Assembly: GCA_024281135.1 (NCBI GenBank)
Contig: JAMXLG010000116.1
Coordinates: 1-7,033, forward strand
DNA from: Vulcanimicrobiia bacterium
Lineage (GTDB): Bacteria; Eremiobacterota; Eremiobacteria; Baltobacterales; Baltobacteraceae
Direction: 5' to 3'
DNA: 7,033 nt
The number at the start of each line of letters is the position of its first letter. Within the stretch, counting starts at the first letter, position 1. The notes below the pieces were generated by a model. The model saw only the letters and a list, made by a program, of their open reading frames with translations, did no database searches and was not told the origin of the DNA. Positions 1 through 6,285 of the stretch are shown piece by piece. The translations under genes were made by a program, and so were the position numbers.

Positions 1-195
1 GTTGCCGCGCTCTTCAAGGCCTACGATGGTGAACTGCGCGTGAGTCTGCGTTCGAACGGACGCGTGAACGTGCAAGCTGCCGCGTCGCGTCTGGGCGGTG
101 GTGGACATTTCCGCGCTTCAGGCCTCACGTTCGAGGGACCGCTTCCGGATGCGGTCCGCGCCGTCGAAGATGCCCTCGTGGCCGAAGGCCTGTGA
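1..195 (+). CDS. nrnA: DHH/DHHA1 family phosphoesterase, C-terminal end (NrnA-like), partial
   Basis: The window opens inside this gene, in frame from base 1, with 64 residues before a TGA stop. The fragment carries the glycine-rich DHHA1 signature LGGGGHFRASG (fragment residues 31-41), which is the substrate-binding element of bifunctional oligoribonuclease/pAp phosphatase NrnA and related DHH phosphoesterases. Members degrade short RNA oligonucleotides and dephosphorylate 3'-phosphoadenosine 5'-phosphate in the cytoplasm. The catalytic DHH domain lies upstream of the window and cannot be checked. The position just before truB and ribF matches the common rbfA-nrnA-truB-ribF order and supports NrnA over a RecJ- or GdpP-type DHH protein. 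The stop overlaps the next start by four bases (GTGA), implying translational coupling. Confidence 0.85.
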   Translation, partial: VAALFKAYDGELRVSLRSNGRVNVQAAASRLGGGGHFRASGLTFEGPLPDAVRAVEDALVAEGL

Positions 196-449
196 GCATA
201 GCTGCCGGCGTTTTTCTTTTTCTTTTCGGCGGCCTCGGAACATGGCTGCTCTTTACGCGCTACCCGAGCGCACACTACACTCGCGCCGCGTATGTCTTCA
301 TGGGCATCGGTGGTATCGCGTTCGTCGTCTGGGCGCTCTCGCATGCGATCGGCATCGGTGTTGCCGGCGTCGCGCTTTTAGTGATCGGCGGCATCTGCGG
401 CGCCATTGGATGGTTTCGTAAGGAGATGCGCGTCTTTCCGCCTGCGTAG
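192..449 (+). CDS. Small membrane protein of unknown function, three predicted helices
   Basis: This 85-residue protein begins at a GTG that overlaps the preceding stop (GTGA), with GAAGG at 184-188 as a plausible ribosome binding site. It has three hydrophobic stretches: about residues 3-22, 32-50 and 53-75. The linker after the first is polar (RYPSAHYTR), and the short C-terminal tail is basic (FRKEMR). Glycine and alanine are abundant in the helices. I recognise no family. The coupled start, the lack of a better reading frame here and the membrane-like composition make it a real gene. Its place between nrnA and truB, which are often neighbours, suggests a lineage-specific insertion into the operon. 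Topology and function are unknown. Confidence 0.72.
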   Translation: MSIAAGVFLFLFGGLGTWLLFTRYPSAHYTRAAYVFMGIGGIAFVVWALSHAIGIGVAGVALLVIGGICGAIGWFRKEMRVFPPA

Positions 450-458
450 CGCGTTCGT

Positions 459-1334
459 ATGATCGGTTTCGTCAACGTCTTTAAGCCGGCCGGACCGACC
501 TCGGCGCAAATTGTTGCGCGATTGCGTCGCATTTACGGCGTGTATGCCCGCGACCGTCGTATTGCAGTCGGACATCTCGGCACGCTCGATCCCCAAGCCG
601 CCGGCGTACTTCCGATCGCGGTCGGCAAAGCAACGCGTCTTATTCCGTTGTTAACCGATCAGCGCAAACAGTACGCAGCGACGCTTGTGCTCGGACGCTC
701 GACGACGACGCAAGATGCACTCGGCGAAACGGTTGAAACAGCGCCGCTGCCCGAGGATTGGCGCGAGCGCGCGGAGTCGGTGCTTCCGCAATTTATCGGG
801 AAAGTGACGCAGACCCCGCCGATGTTCTCGGCGGTGCACCACGACGGCAAACGTCTCTACGAACTTGCGCGCGAAGGAAAGACCGTCGAGCGACGCGCGC
901 GGACCGTAACCGTGTACGGCATTACGTTGCTCGGAACGGAATCCGATGGAATTGCCCGCATCCGCATTGCGTGCGGTGAAGGCACCTACGTGCGCACGCT
1001 CTGCGAGGACATTGGTTCGGCGATGGGTGTGCCTGCGCACATGGGCGCGCTCGTGCGTGAAGGCTCCGGACCGTTCATTCTCTACGAAGCTCGAACGCTC
1101 GACGAAATCGGCGATGATCCGCAAGCGTCAATCATTGCCCCGGAGCACATCATTCCATTCCCCACGATCGTCCTTGATCTGCGCAGTTCAGCCGACTTCC
1201 GCGCCGGCCGCGTCGTTGCACTTCCCGAAGGTGCACCCGCGCAACAAGTCTTTGTCCGAGATCACTCGCGCACACTCGTCGGCGTCGGCGAAGCCCACGG
1301 CGCAATGCTCTCCCCGCGAAAGGTGTTCGTGTGA
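459..1334 (+). CDS. truB: tRNA pseudouridine(55) synthase TruB
   Basis: The 291-residue product is close to the usual TruB length. TruB converts uridine 55 in the T-loop of elongator tRNAs to pseudouridine and also acts as a tRNA-folding chaperone in the cytoplasm. The N-terminus has the family KPxGPTS motif (residues 9-15). The catalytic motif GHLGTLDP follows at 38-45, with the nucleophilic aspartate at D44. Next come PPMFSAV/GKRLYELAREG, where Phe replaces the Tyr that stacks on the target base in E. coli; Phe is common in other lineages. The third motif is CGEGTYVRTLCEDIG. The last 55 or so residues resemble the PUA-like C-terminal domain. The start lies 9 bases after the preceding stop. 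The 3' end overlaps ribF by four bases, consistent with one coupled operon. Confidence 0.96.
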   Translation: MIGFVNVFKPAGPTSAQIVARLRRIYGVYARDRRIAVGHLGTLDPQAAGVLPIAVGKATRLIPLLTDQRKQYAATLVLGRSTTTQDALGETVETAPLPEDWRERAESVLPQFIGKVTQTPPMFSAVHHDGKRLYELAREGKTVERRARTVTVYGITLLGTESDGIARIRIACGEGTYVRTLCEDIGSAMGVPAHMGALVREGSGPFILYEARTLDEIGDDPQASIIAPEHIIPFPTIVLDLRSSADFRAGRVVALPEGAPAQQVFVRDHSRTLVGVGEAHGAMLSPRKVFV

Positions 1335-2242
1335 AAATCTATCACGAGCTTTTTCGCGAGAATGACCGGCCGTTGTCTTTGGCAATCGGATTTTTCGATG
1401 GGATGCATCGTGGGCATCGCGAGATTGCGCGAGCGGCATTTCGGATGCGCAAGCCGGGGTGGCGCAGTGGGGTCCTGACGTTTGCGAACCATCCCGCAAA
1501 GCATCTTAGGCCGGGTACTGAGCCGCCGTTGCTTACGACGAACGACGAGCGCGTCGATCTCTTCGGCAAGGCGGGATTCGAAGAGTGTTTCCTTATTCAT
1601 TTCGACGATTCGATCGCGAGCATGACACCGGAGGCGTTTCTCGACAAGCTCGTCGACGCACTCGGCGTTCGTGCGGTTGCCGTTGGTTCGACGTTTCGTT
1701 TTGGACACAAGCGAGCCGGCGATACGCCGTTCATGCAGCAGTATCTCGCAGAGCGCGACGTTTCCGTCGCCGCCATCGCCAACGTGATGGACGATGATGA
1801 ACGCATTTCGAGCACGCGCATCCGGACGCTGGTGCAAGACGGGAATCTCGAATTGGCGGACCACTTGCTCGGACACGCGTACGAACTGCGCGGGCGTGTG
1901 GAACTCGGCTTCGGCCGCGGTCACGATCTCGGATTTCCGACCGCTAATATGCGCGTGCCGGAGAAACTGCTCCCCAAAGACGGCGTCTATGCGGCGGTTG
2001 CGCGCTACGACGGACGCGACTACGCCGCGCTCGTCTCGATCGGAACGAATCCGCAGTTCAACGGGGCGGGTCGTACGGTAGAGGTTTGGATGCGCGATTT
2101 TCACGAGACGATCTACGGGCACGAACTTGCGGTGCGCGATCTACGGTACGTGCGCGAACAGCGGGTGTTCGCTTCCGTTGACGAATTGGTCGTGCAAATG
2201 CGAACCGATCTTGCCGCCGTGGCGTACCCGGTATATGGATAA
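1331..2242 (+). CDS. ribF: Bifunctional riboflavin kinase / FAD synthetase RibF
   Basis: The 303-residue protein phosphorylates riboflavin to FMN and adenylates FMN to FAD. The N-terminal nucleotidyltransferase domain shows IGFFDGMHRGH (residues 19-29), the HxGH-type adenylylation motif, then STFRFG and ISSTRIR (159-165). The C-terminal riboflavin kinase domain has GHDLGFPTAN, with the PTAN metal/ATP-binding motif at 203-206. It then has DGVYAA, IGTNPQF and TVEVWMRDF...IYG, where the Glu of TVEV matches the family catalytic base. Both domains are complete. The GTG start overlaps the truB stop (GTGA) and is preceded by AAAGGTG at 1319-1325. The stop overlaps the next start by eight bases. Truncated single-domain forms are ruled out by the intact motifs. 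Confidence 0.97.
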   Translation: MKIYHELFRENDRPLSLAIGFFDGMHRGHREIARAAFRMRKPGWRSGVLTFANHPAKHLRPGTEPPLLTTNDERVDLFGKAGFEECFLIHFDDSIASMTPEAFLDKLVDALGVRAVAVGSTFRFGHKRAGDTPFMQQYLAERDVSVAAIANVMDDDERISSTRIRTLVQDGNLELADHLLGHAYELRGRVELGFGRGHDLGFPTANMRVPEKLLPKDGVYAAVARYDGRDYAALVSIGTNPQFNGAGRTVEVWMRDFHETIYGHELAVRDLRYVREQRVFASVDELVVQMRTDLAAVAYPVYG

Positions 2243-2759
2243 ACGCGTGAAGCTTTCCGCAGTTCTGCTCGCCCTGGTCGTTCTCGCGGCGTGCTCGCAT
2301 AATAGCGCGAGCACGGAAGCGAGCAATGGAAGCGCGCCTTCCGTTGCAAAGGTCGGCGCACTAGCGCCGGCGTTCAATGAACCGACCGTCGCCGGAACGT
2401 CGCTTTCGATGGCGGAGCTTCGCGGAAAGCCGGTGTACCTGAATTTCTTCGCGAGCTGGTGCCCGCCGTGCAATGAAGAAGCGCCGGACGTCAACTCCGT
2501 GCAGCGACAATTCAAAGGTGACGGTTTGCAAGTCGTCGGCGTTGACATTCTCGAGGACAAGAAGAAAGCGCAGCTCTTCGTCGATCAACATCATCTGAGC
2601 TATCCCGCCGTCGTCGACTCGGGCACACTACGTGACGCCTACAACATCAACGGCATGCCGGTCCACGTCTTCATCGACCGCACCGGTGTCGTCAAAAAAA
2701 TTGAAATTGGCGAACTCTCGAAAGCCCAGATGATCGACGACGTCAAAACCGTTCTTTAA
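2235..2759 (+). CDS. TlpA/ResA-like thioredoxin-fold lipoprotein
   Basis: The 174-residue product has a basic N-terminus (KRVK), a hydrophobic stretch, and a lipobox LAAC with the lipidated cysteine at C20. It should be exported and anchored to the membrane on the outer side. A Ser/Asn/Ala-rich linker (about 21-38) leads to an AhpC/TSA-redoxin fold. The active site is WCPPC (W75, C76, C79), and GMP (140-142) supplies the cis-proline. CPPC is typical of the TlpA/ResA/CcmG group, which reduces disulfides, for example in apocytochrome c or other exported proteins; the partner here is unknown. The ATG at 2235 is chosen because the signal peptide begins exactly there. A start further upstream would put 36 unrelated residues before it, inside ribF. 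The start overlaps the ribF stop (ATGGATAA), so translation is probably coupled. Confidence 0.9.
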   Translation: MDKRVKLSAVLLALVVLAACSHNSASTEASNGSAPSVAKVGALAPAFNEPTVAGTSLSMAELRGKPVYLNFFASWCPPCNEEAPDVNSVQRQFKGDGLQVVGVDILEDKKKAQLFVDQHHLSYPAVVDSGTLRDAYNINGMPVHVFIDRTGVVKKIEIGELSKAQMIDDVKTVL

Positions 2760-2786
2760 CGATAAGGCCATGCGCCTGGCCGCCTG

Positions 2787-2812
2787 ATACGTCCTTGACG
2801 CTGGTGACGTAT
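2787..2812. promoter_or_regulatory. 7-bp dyad in the gap before the 105-residue gene
   Basis: ATACGTC (2787-2793) and GACGTAT (2806-2812) are perfect inverted repeats separated by 12 bases, centred about 55 bases upstream of the start at 2855. The gap 2760-2854 also holds a weaker hairpin, GGCCA (2766-2770) with TGGCC (2777-2781), without a following T-run. The dyad could be a repressor operator or part of a terminator after the thioredoxin gene. A TTGACG hexamer at 2795-2800 lies in the spacer, but I see no -10 element at proper spacing. A 7-bp repeat in such a gap can arise by chance. Confidence 0.25.
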
Positions 2813-2854
2813 GCTGGGGGCCGGGAACTAAAACGCAGCGCTTGGAGGACGACG

Positions 2855-3172
2855 ATGTTTAACGAAATTTCGGGACTACTCCGACAATTAACCAGCGGTC
2901 AAGTCGATCAGCAATCCGTGTCGCAAGCAGCGAACGACCACGTCGGATCGATGGACGGCTCGGACGTTTCGCAACACCTTCAGACCGCAGCGGACAATGC
3001 CGATCAAAACGGACAGGGCGATGTTGTTCAAGCCATCACGGGCATCATTGAACGCGACGGAACGGACACCGAAGCGCTTAAACGCGACGCGATCGGCCTC
3101 ATTTCCAGCAATCCGCAGATATTACAGCACTTTTCGCCTGAATTCGCGCAAGGAATCCTCAGCCGTCTCTGA
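2855..3172 (+). CDS. Hypothetical 105-residue acidic, mostly helical protein
   Basis: The start at 2855 is set by a strong ribosome binding site, GGAGG at 2844-2848, six bases upstream of ATG. A longer in-frame start at 2795 would place this site inside the coding region. The protein has no signal peptide, no membrane helix and no cysteine. It is rich in Gln, Asp, Ser and Asn. It reads as short amphipathic helices broken by polar turns: about residues 2-14, 18-30, 36-50, 54-68, 72-85 and 94-105. I do not recognise a family. The middle segment (residues 45-65) and the QILQHFSPEF region look like ordinary soluble helical protein. It has its own upstream gap and converges on the Clp gene, so it is probably transcribed alone. 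The strong start signal suggests good expression. Confidence 0.75.
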   Translation: MFNEISGLLRQLTSGQVDQQSVSQAANDHVGSMDGSDVSQHLQTAADNADQNGQGDVVQAITGIIERDGTDTEALKRDAIGLISSNPQILQHFSPEFAQGILSRL

Positions 3173-3206
3173 AGCGCGCTAATCCTTCGGCGATTACGCC
3201 GCTTTT
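3172..3206. terminator. Hairpin in the convergent gap, possible terminator
   Basis: The 21-base gap between two convergent genes holds a stem that reaches into the 3' end of the Clp gene. AAGCG (3172-3176) pairs with CGCTT (3200-3204), and TAATC (3180-3184) pairs with GATTA (3192-3196). Between the two helices is a short internal loop that can also pair with staggered bulges. The apex contains C-TTCG-G, a favoured stable RNA tetraloop. On the plus strand the stem runs into TTTT (3203-3206), which suits an intrinsic terminator for the 105-residue gene. The opposite strand lacks a good U-run, so two-way function is doubtful. Confidence 0.4.
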
Positions 3207-5101
3207 ACGATGAGCGAATCGCCTTCGAGCGTGACGTTTGCGGTTCCACCATCGGTCAGTTCTCCGCGCAGAATTGCACTCGAGAGCGGCGTGGATACGT
3301 AGTGCGAAACGGTGCGTTGCACGTAGCGTGCGCCGCTGCCCGCGCCCATCGAAACCTTCGCGAGATAGCGCTTCGCCTCGTCGGAAAGGCGGAGCGTCAC
3401 GTTACGTGTTCCGAGCCGTTGCGCGAGCGCGTCGACGTGGATTTCGACGATCGCTTCGATTTGCGGAAGCTGGAGTTCATTGAAACGCACGACGTCGTCG
3501 ATGCGGTTGATCAACTCGGGACGGAAAGACGCCTCCATTTCGTCTTCCGGAATATTCGTCGTCAGCACGATCAAGGTGTGGCGGAAATCGATCGTGCGGC
3601 CTTTCGCGTCGGTGACGCGGCCATCGTCGAGAATCTGCAGCAAAATTGCAGCAACGTCCGGGTGCGCTTTTTCCAGTTCGTCAAAGAGCACAACGCAATA
3701 CGGGCGCCGGCGCACGGGTTCGGTAAGTTGTCCCGGTTCGTCGTGTCCTTGATATCCCGGCGGTGCGCCGAGTAATCGCGAAACCGTGTGTCCTTCGGTG
3801 AATTCCGAGAGATCGATGCGCACGAGCGCGTTTTCCGTACCGAAGAGTGCTTCCGCTAGCGCTTTCGCAAGCTCGGTCTTCCCGACGCCGCTTGGTCCTG
3901 CGAAGAGAAAACTGCCCAGTGGTTTGCGCGGATCGTGTAGCCCCGCTCGCGCGCGGCGGATCGCTTCGGAAACGGAGCCGATGGCGTGCTTTTGACCGAT
4001 TACGCGTCGTGAGAGCACGTTCTCGAGATCGAGTAACGCGTTCGCTTGCGATTCCGAAAGAGTTGCTTGCGGAATTCCGGTCCATTTCGTGACGACCGCA
4101 GCAACCGTTTGCGCCGTCACGAGCGGACGCACGACCGCGCCTTTATTTGCAAGCGCCACGTTCGCAGCCGCTTCATCCATTAAATCGATAGCTTTATCCG
4201 GCAAGAAGCGGTCGGCGATGTATCGCGCCGAGAGCTGTGCGGCCGCCTCGACGGCGTCGTCCGTAATCGTGACATTGTGATGCTCGGCGTACTTATTACG
4301 AAGGCCGTTCAGAATGGCAATTGTCGCTTCGACGGTCGGCTCCTCGACCATCACCGGCTGGAAGCGGCGCTCGAGCGCAGCATCCGATTCGATATACTTC
4401 CGATACTCGTCGAACGTCGTGGCACCAATGCACTGCAGATCTCCGCGCGCAAGCTCGGGTTTGATCATGGAACCGAGATCGAGCGCACCTTCAGCCGCGC
4501 CGGCGCCGACGAGCGTGTGAAGTTCGTCGATAAAAAGAACAATGTCGCGCGCACTGCGCTTGACTTCATCCAGAATGCGTTTGACGCGGCTTTCGAATTC
4601 GCCGCGATATTTCGTCCCTGCGACGAGTGGCCCGAGTGCCAGCGACAGCACGCGTTTGTTGCGGAGAGCAGCGGGGACGTTGCCCGCAATGATCCGTTGC
4701 GCGAGCCCTTCGACGATCGCCGTTTTGCCGACGCCGGGTTCACCGACGAGAACCGGGTTGTTCTTGCTGCGACGCGCAAGAATCGAGACGACGCGCTCGA
4801 TTTCGTCATCCCGTCCCACCACCGGATCCAGTTTGCCGCTGCGCGCGAGGTCTGTGAGATCGCGTGAAAAATTCTGCAGCGTCGGCGTGCCCGCAAGCGG
4901 ATTGAGGCGCTTGCTCAGCTCTTCGCGGTTTTCAAGCAGCAGCGCGCCGCCCGCAACGAGGCCGGCGGCGGCAAGAGCCGCGCCGAGGAACGGCAGCGCG
5001 CTCGTAGCGGCGCGCCTCTGCGCGCAGATATTGCAGAGCGAGGCTCGGCCGGTGAACGTCGTGGCCGGACGTTGTCCGCACGACTCGCACGTAGTCGTCA
5101 T
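3194..5101 (-). CDS. Atypical ClpA/ClpC/ClpE-type double-AAA+ ATPase with N-terminal zinc finger and membrane-like segment
   Basis: This 635-residue protein is a Hsp100/Clp unfoldase with two ATPase domains, expected to thread proteins through a hexameric pore. Residues 5-26 form a CxxC-x14-CxxC zinc finger, like ClpE but without the Clp N-domain repeats. Residues 34-56 are hydrophobic and Ala/Gly-rich, resembling a membrane helix. D1 has Walker A GEPGVGKT (120-127), pore loop KYRG (164-167), Walker B VLFIDE (188-193) and the RR finger (245-246). D2 has Walker A GPSGVGKT (402-409), pore loop GYQG (449-452, usually GYVG), Walker B VLFDE (471-475), NR finger (532-533) and sensor-2 GAR (590-592). 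About 28 residues separate LMDEA from KWTGIP, so there is no coiled-coil middle domain. Only nine residues lie between TTN (514-516) and FRPE, so the segment that carries the ClpP-docking loop in ClpA/ClpC is missing. Both ATPase sites look active. I see no clear ribosome binding site. It lies 36 bases downstream of the SIMPL gene, probably in one transcript. Confidence 0.93.
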   Translation of the reverse strand: MTTTCESCGQRPATTFTGRASLCNICAQRRAATSALPFLGAALAAAGLVAGGALLLENREELSKRLNPLAGTPTLQNFSRDLTDLARSGKLDPVVGRDDEIERVVSILARRSKNNPVLVGEPGVGKTAIVEGLAQRIIAGNVPAALRNKRVLSLALGPLVAGTKYRGEFESRVKRILDEVKRSARDIVLFIDELHTLVGAGAAEGALDLGSMIKPELARGDLQCIGATTFDEYRKYIESDAALERRFQPVMVEEPTVEATIAILNGLRNKYAEHHNVTITDDAVEAAAQLSARYIADRFLPDKAIDLMDEAAANVALANKGAVVRPLVTAQTVAAVVTKWTGIPQATLSESQANALLDLENVLSRRVIGQKHAIGSVSEAIRRARAGLHDPRKPLGSFLFAGPSGVGKTELAKALAEALFGTENALVRIDLSEFTEGHTVSRLLGAPPGYQGHDEPGQLTEPVRRRPYCVVLFDELEKAHPDVAAILLQILDDGRVTDAKGRTIDFRHTLIVLTTNIPEDEMEASFRPELINRIDDVVRFNELQLPQIEAIVEIHVDALAQRLGTRNVTLRLSDEAKRYLAKVSMGAGSGARYVQRTVSHYVSTPLSSAILRGELTDGGTANVTLEGDSLIVKAA

Positions 5102-5137
5102 GCCTAGGAGTACCCGCTACCCACCCATTTCGTTTCG

Positions 5138-5842
5138 TCAGGGAGAGGCCGAGAAAACGACGGTGACGTTCGACGTTACCGAGACGTTGCCAGCGTCGAA
5201 GACCGTGGGAGCAGCCTCGGTACCCGCGGCCTTCGCCATCGCCATTGGACGGATGATTCCGGGCGCGCCTTCGAGCTGGATGCTCTTGATCGCGGTGATT
5301 CTCAGTCCCGCCGCCCGCGCGAGATCATCGGCCTTCGCGCGCGCGTCGTTCACCGCATTTCGCGCGGCTTTTGCGCTGGCTGCGTCGGGATTTGCGAGTC
5401 CAAACGTGACGCCTTCGATGTTCGTTGCGCCTGCCGACGTTGCCGCATCGACAACGGCGCCCGCGCGATCCATTGCGCGAACCTTCACCGCAAACGAGCG
5501 CGTAACGGTGTATCCATAGCGGTCGTACGGCGACGGATTGGCGGGCATCGGGTTCGGTTTCGGCACGTAGTTGACGTTATAATAGGAAAGCGAGATATCG
5601 TCGCGTTTGACACCTGTGCGTGAAATCGCGGCGACAACGGCGTCGTAACGGGTGTTATTTTCCGACACCGCTTGTGACGCGGATGACGCCGTCGTTACAA
5701 TTGATGCGTTAACCGTCGCCTGGTCGGGCACCATTGTAACGGTGGAGTTTCCCACGACCGAAATCTCGGTTGATTGTGCTGCACTCGCAATGCCGGTAAC
5801 CGCGGCGATGCAAAGCGCAAAGGGGACGAGCAGTCGTTTCAT
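5138..5842 (-). CDS. SIMPL-domain (DUF541) exported protein
   Basis: The 234-residue protein starts with MKRLLVPF and a hydrophobic stretch ending in ASA (19-21), a signal peptidase I site with cleavage likely after A21. It should be periplasmic or otherwise extracytoplasmic. The mature part matches the SIMPL/DUF541 family. It opens with [18 protein letters not shown], where the family has a G.G....PD.A pattern. It continues through TRSFAVKVR and ends in a long helical segment ([21 protein letters not shown]) typical of the domain. A Pro/Asn-rich loop (about residues 94-107) precedes the second half. The biochemical role of SIMPL proteins is poorly defined; members such as E. coli YggE and BP26 are linked to oxidative stress or form channel-like oligomers. 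It precedes the Clp ATPase on the same strand and is divergent from the gene at 5918. Confidence 0.9.
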   Translation of the reverse strand: MKRLLVPFALCIAAVTGIASAAQSTEISVVGNSTVTMVPDQATVNASIVTTASSASQAVSENNTRYDAVVAAISRTGVKRDDISLSYYNVNYVPKPNPMPANPSPYDRYGYTVTRSFAVKVRAMDRAGAVVDAATSAGATNIEGVTFGLANPDAASAKAARNAVNDARAKADDLARAAGLRITAIKSIQLEGAPGIIRPMAMAKAAGTEAAPTVFDAGNVSVTSNVTVVFSASP

Positions 5843-5849
5843 ACCCGTA

Positions 5850-5878
5850 GTAACGACCCTACGTCCGGTTTAATTTCC
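5850..5878 (-). promoter_or_regulatory. Possible ECF-type promoter for the SIMPL-Clp transcript
   Basis: Read on the minus strand, GGAAAT (5878-5873) is followed after 17 bases by CGTTAC (5855-5850). This resembles the GGAAC...CGTT pattern of promoters used by extracytoplasmic-function sigma factors. A start site the usual distance downstream would fall almost at the SIMPL start codon, giving a very short or absent leader. The match is imperfect and the 75-base divergent gap is small, so this is only a candidate. Confidence 0.22.
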
Positions 5879-5917
5879 TTCCGGTGGGGAGAATATAGCT
5901 GACCAGAGGAGGTAGCG

Positions 5918-6181
5918 ATGGGCATTTTACTGTGGATCATATTCGGGATCATCGTCGGCGCGATTGCGCGCTGGATCGTCCCGGGTGAGGGCCCCGGCGG
6001 AATCCTGGGTGACCTGATCGTCGGCATCATCGGCGCGGTCATCGGTGGCTGGATTTATGGACTGTTCGGCCATACCGGAGTCACGGGCTTCAATATCGGC
6101 AGCTTCATTTGCGCGATCATCGGCGCCGTGGTCCTACTGTGGATCGTTCGAGCCGTCGCGGGGCGCCGTACGGTAGCATAG
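5918..6181 (+). CDS. GlsB/YeaQ/YmgE family small membrane protein (transglycosylase-associated)
   Basis: This 87-residue protein belongs to the transglycosylase-associated family, small integral membrane proteins often found among stress-induced genes. Three hydrophobic segments are visible: about residues 3-21, 29-50 and 60-77. The family pattern is clear: GIIVGAIARWIVPGEGPGG near the N-terminus, then GIIGAVIGGW and IGAVVLLWIVR. The tail is basic (GRRTVA). The name comes from a historical association, and no enzymatic activity should be inferred; a role in envelope or general stress is the family expectation. The start is fixed by a near-perfect ribosome binding site, AGGAGGT at 5907-5913, five bases before ATG. 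A TATAGC at 5894-5899 could be a -10 element, but no -35 fits. It is divergent from the SIMPL gene. Confidence 0.92.
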   Translation: MGILLWIIFGIIVGAIARWIVPGEGPGGILGDLIVGIIGAVIGGWIYGLFGHTGVTGFNIGSFICAIIGAVVLLWIVRAVAGRRTVA

Positions 6182-6192
6182 ACAGAAGTCTT

Positions 6193-6277
6193 AGACCCCC
6201 TCCGGCGGGAAGGCGTAGGCTCGGAGCAGTGCCAAATACGGCTCGAAGTCTACACCGCTTTCTCGTCTGAGGGGTCT
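6193..6277 (+). promoter_or_regulatory. Possible structured leader before the ferredoxin gene
   Basis: AGACCCC (6193-6199) can pair with GGGGTCT (6271-6277), closing a region whose first inner helix starts at the next base: CTCCG (6200-6204) with CGGAG (6222-6226). A direct repeat, GAAGTCT, occurs at 6185-6191 and 6245-6251. The 3' arm of the outer helix overlaps GAGGGG (6269-6274), the only purine-rich, ribosome-binding-like sequence before the ATG at 6286. Pairing would therefore hide it. A 7-bp repeat in 100 bases is not rare by chance, and I recognise no known riboswitch. Confidence 0.25.
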
Positions 6278-6285
6278 CGTTTTCC

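Noticed and set aside
1262..2122. 286-codon open frame on the minus strand opposite ribF
   Set aside because: It mirrors ribF, whose motifs are complete. The translation is rich in Arg and His, with no recognisable domain, as expected of an antisense shadow in GC-rich DNA.
2127..2234. Earlier start for the thioredoxin lipoprotein
   Set aside because: It would bury the signal peptide and lipobox behind 36 residues encoded inside ribF in another frame.
2766..2781. GGCCA/TGGCC hairpin as terminator of the ribF operon
   Set aside because: The stem is only five base pairs and no T-run follows it.
2795..2815. Sigma-70 promoter from TTGACG (2795) and TATGCT (2810)
   Set aside because: The spacing is only 9 bases instead of about 17, so the elements cannot work together.
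2823..2850. ECF-like -35 GGGAACT before the 105-residue gene
   Set aside because: No CGTT- or TCTGA-like -10 follows at 16-17 bases, and the start site would fall in the ribosome binding site.
2795..2854. Upstream in-frame start extending the 105-residue protein by 20 residues
   Set aside because: The extension would contain the strong GGAGG ribosome binding site at 2844-2848, which instead points to the ATG at 2855.
4542..5519. 325-codon plus-strand open frame across the Clp and SIMPL genes
   Set aside because: It spans the antisense of two well-supported genes and their gap. Its product is Ser/Arg/Ala low complexity with no family features.
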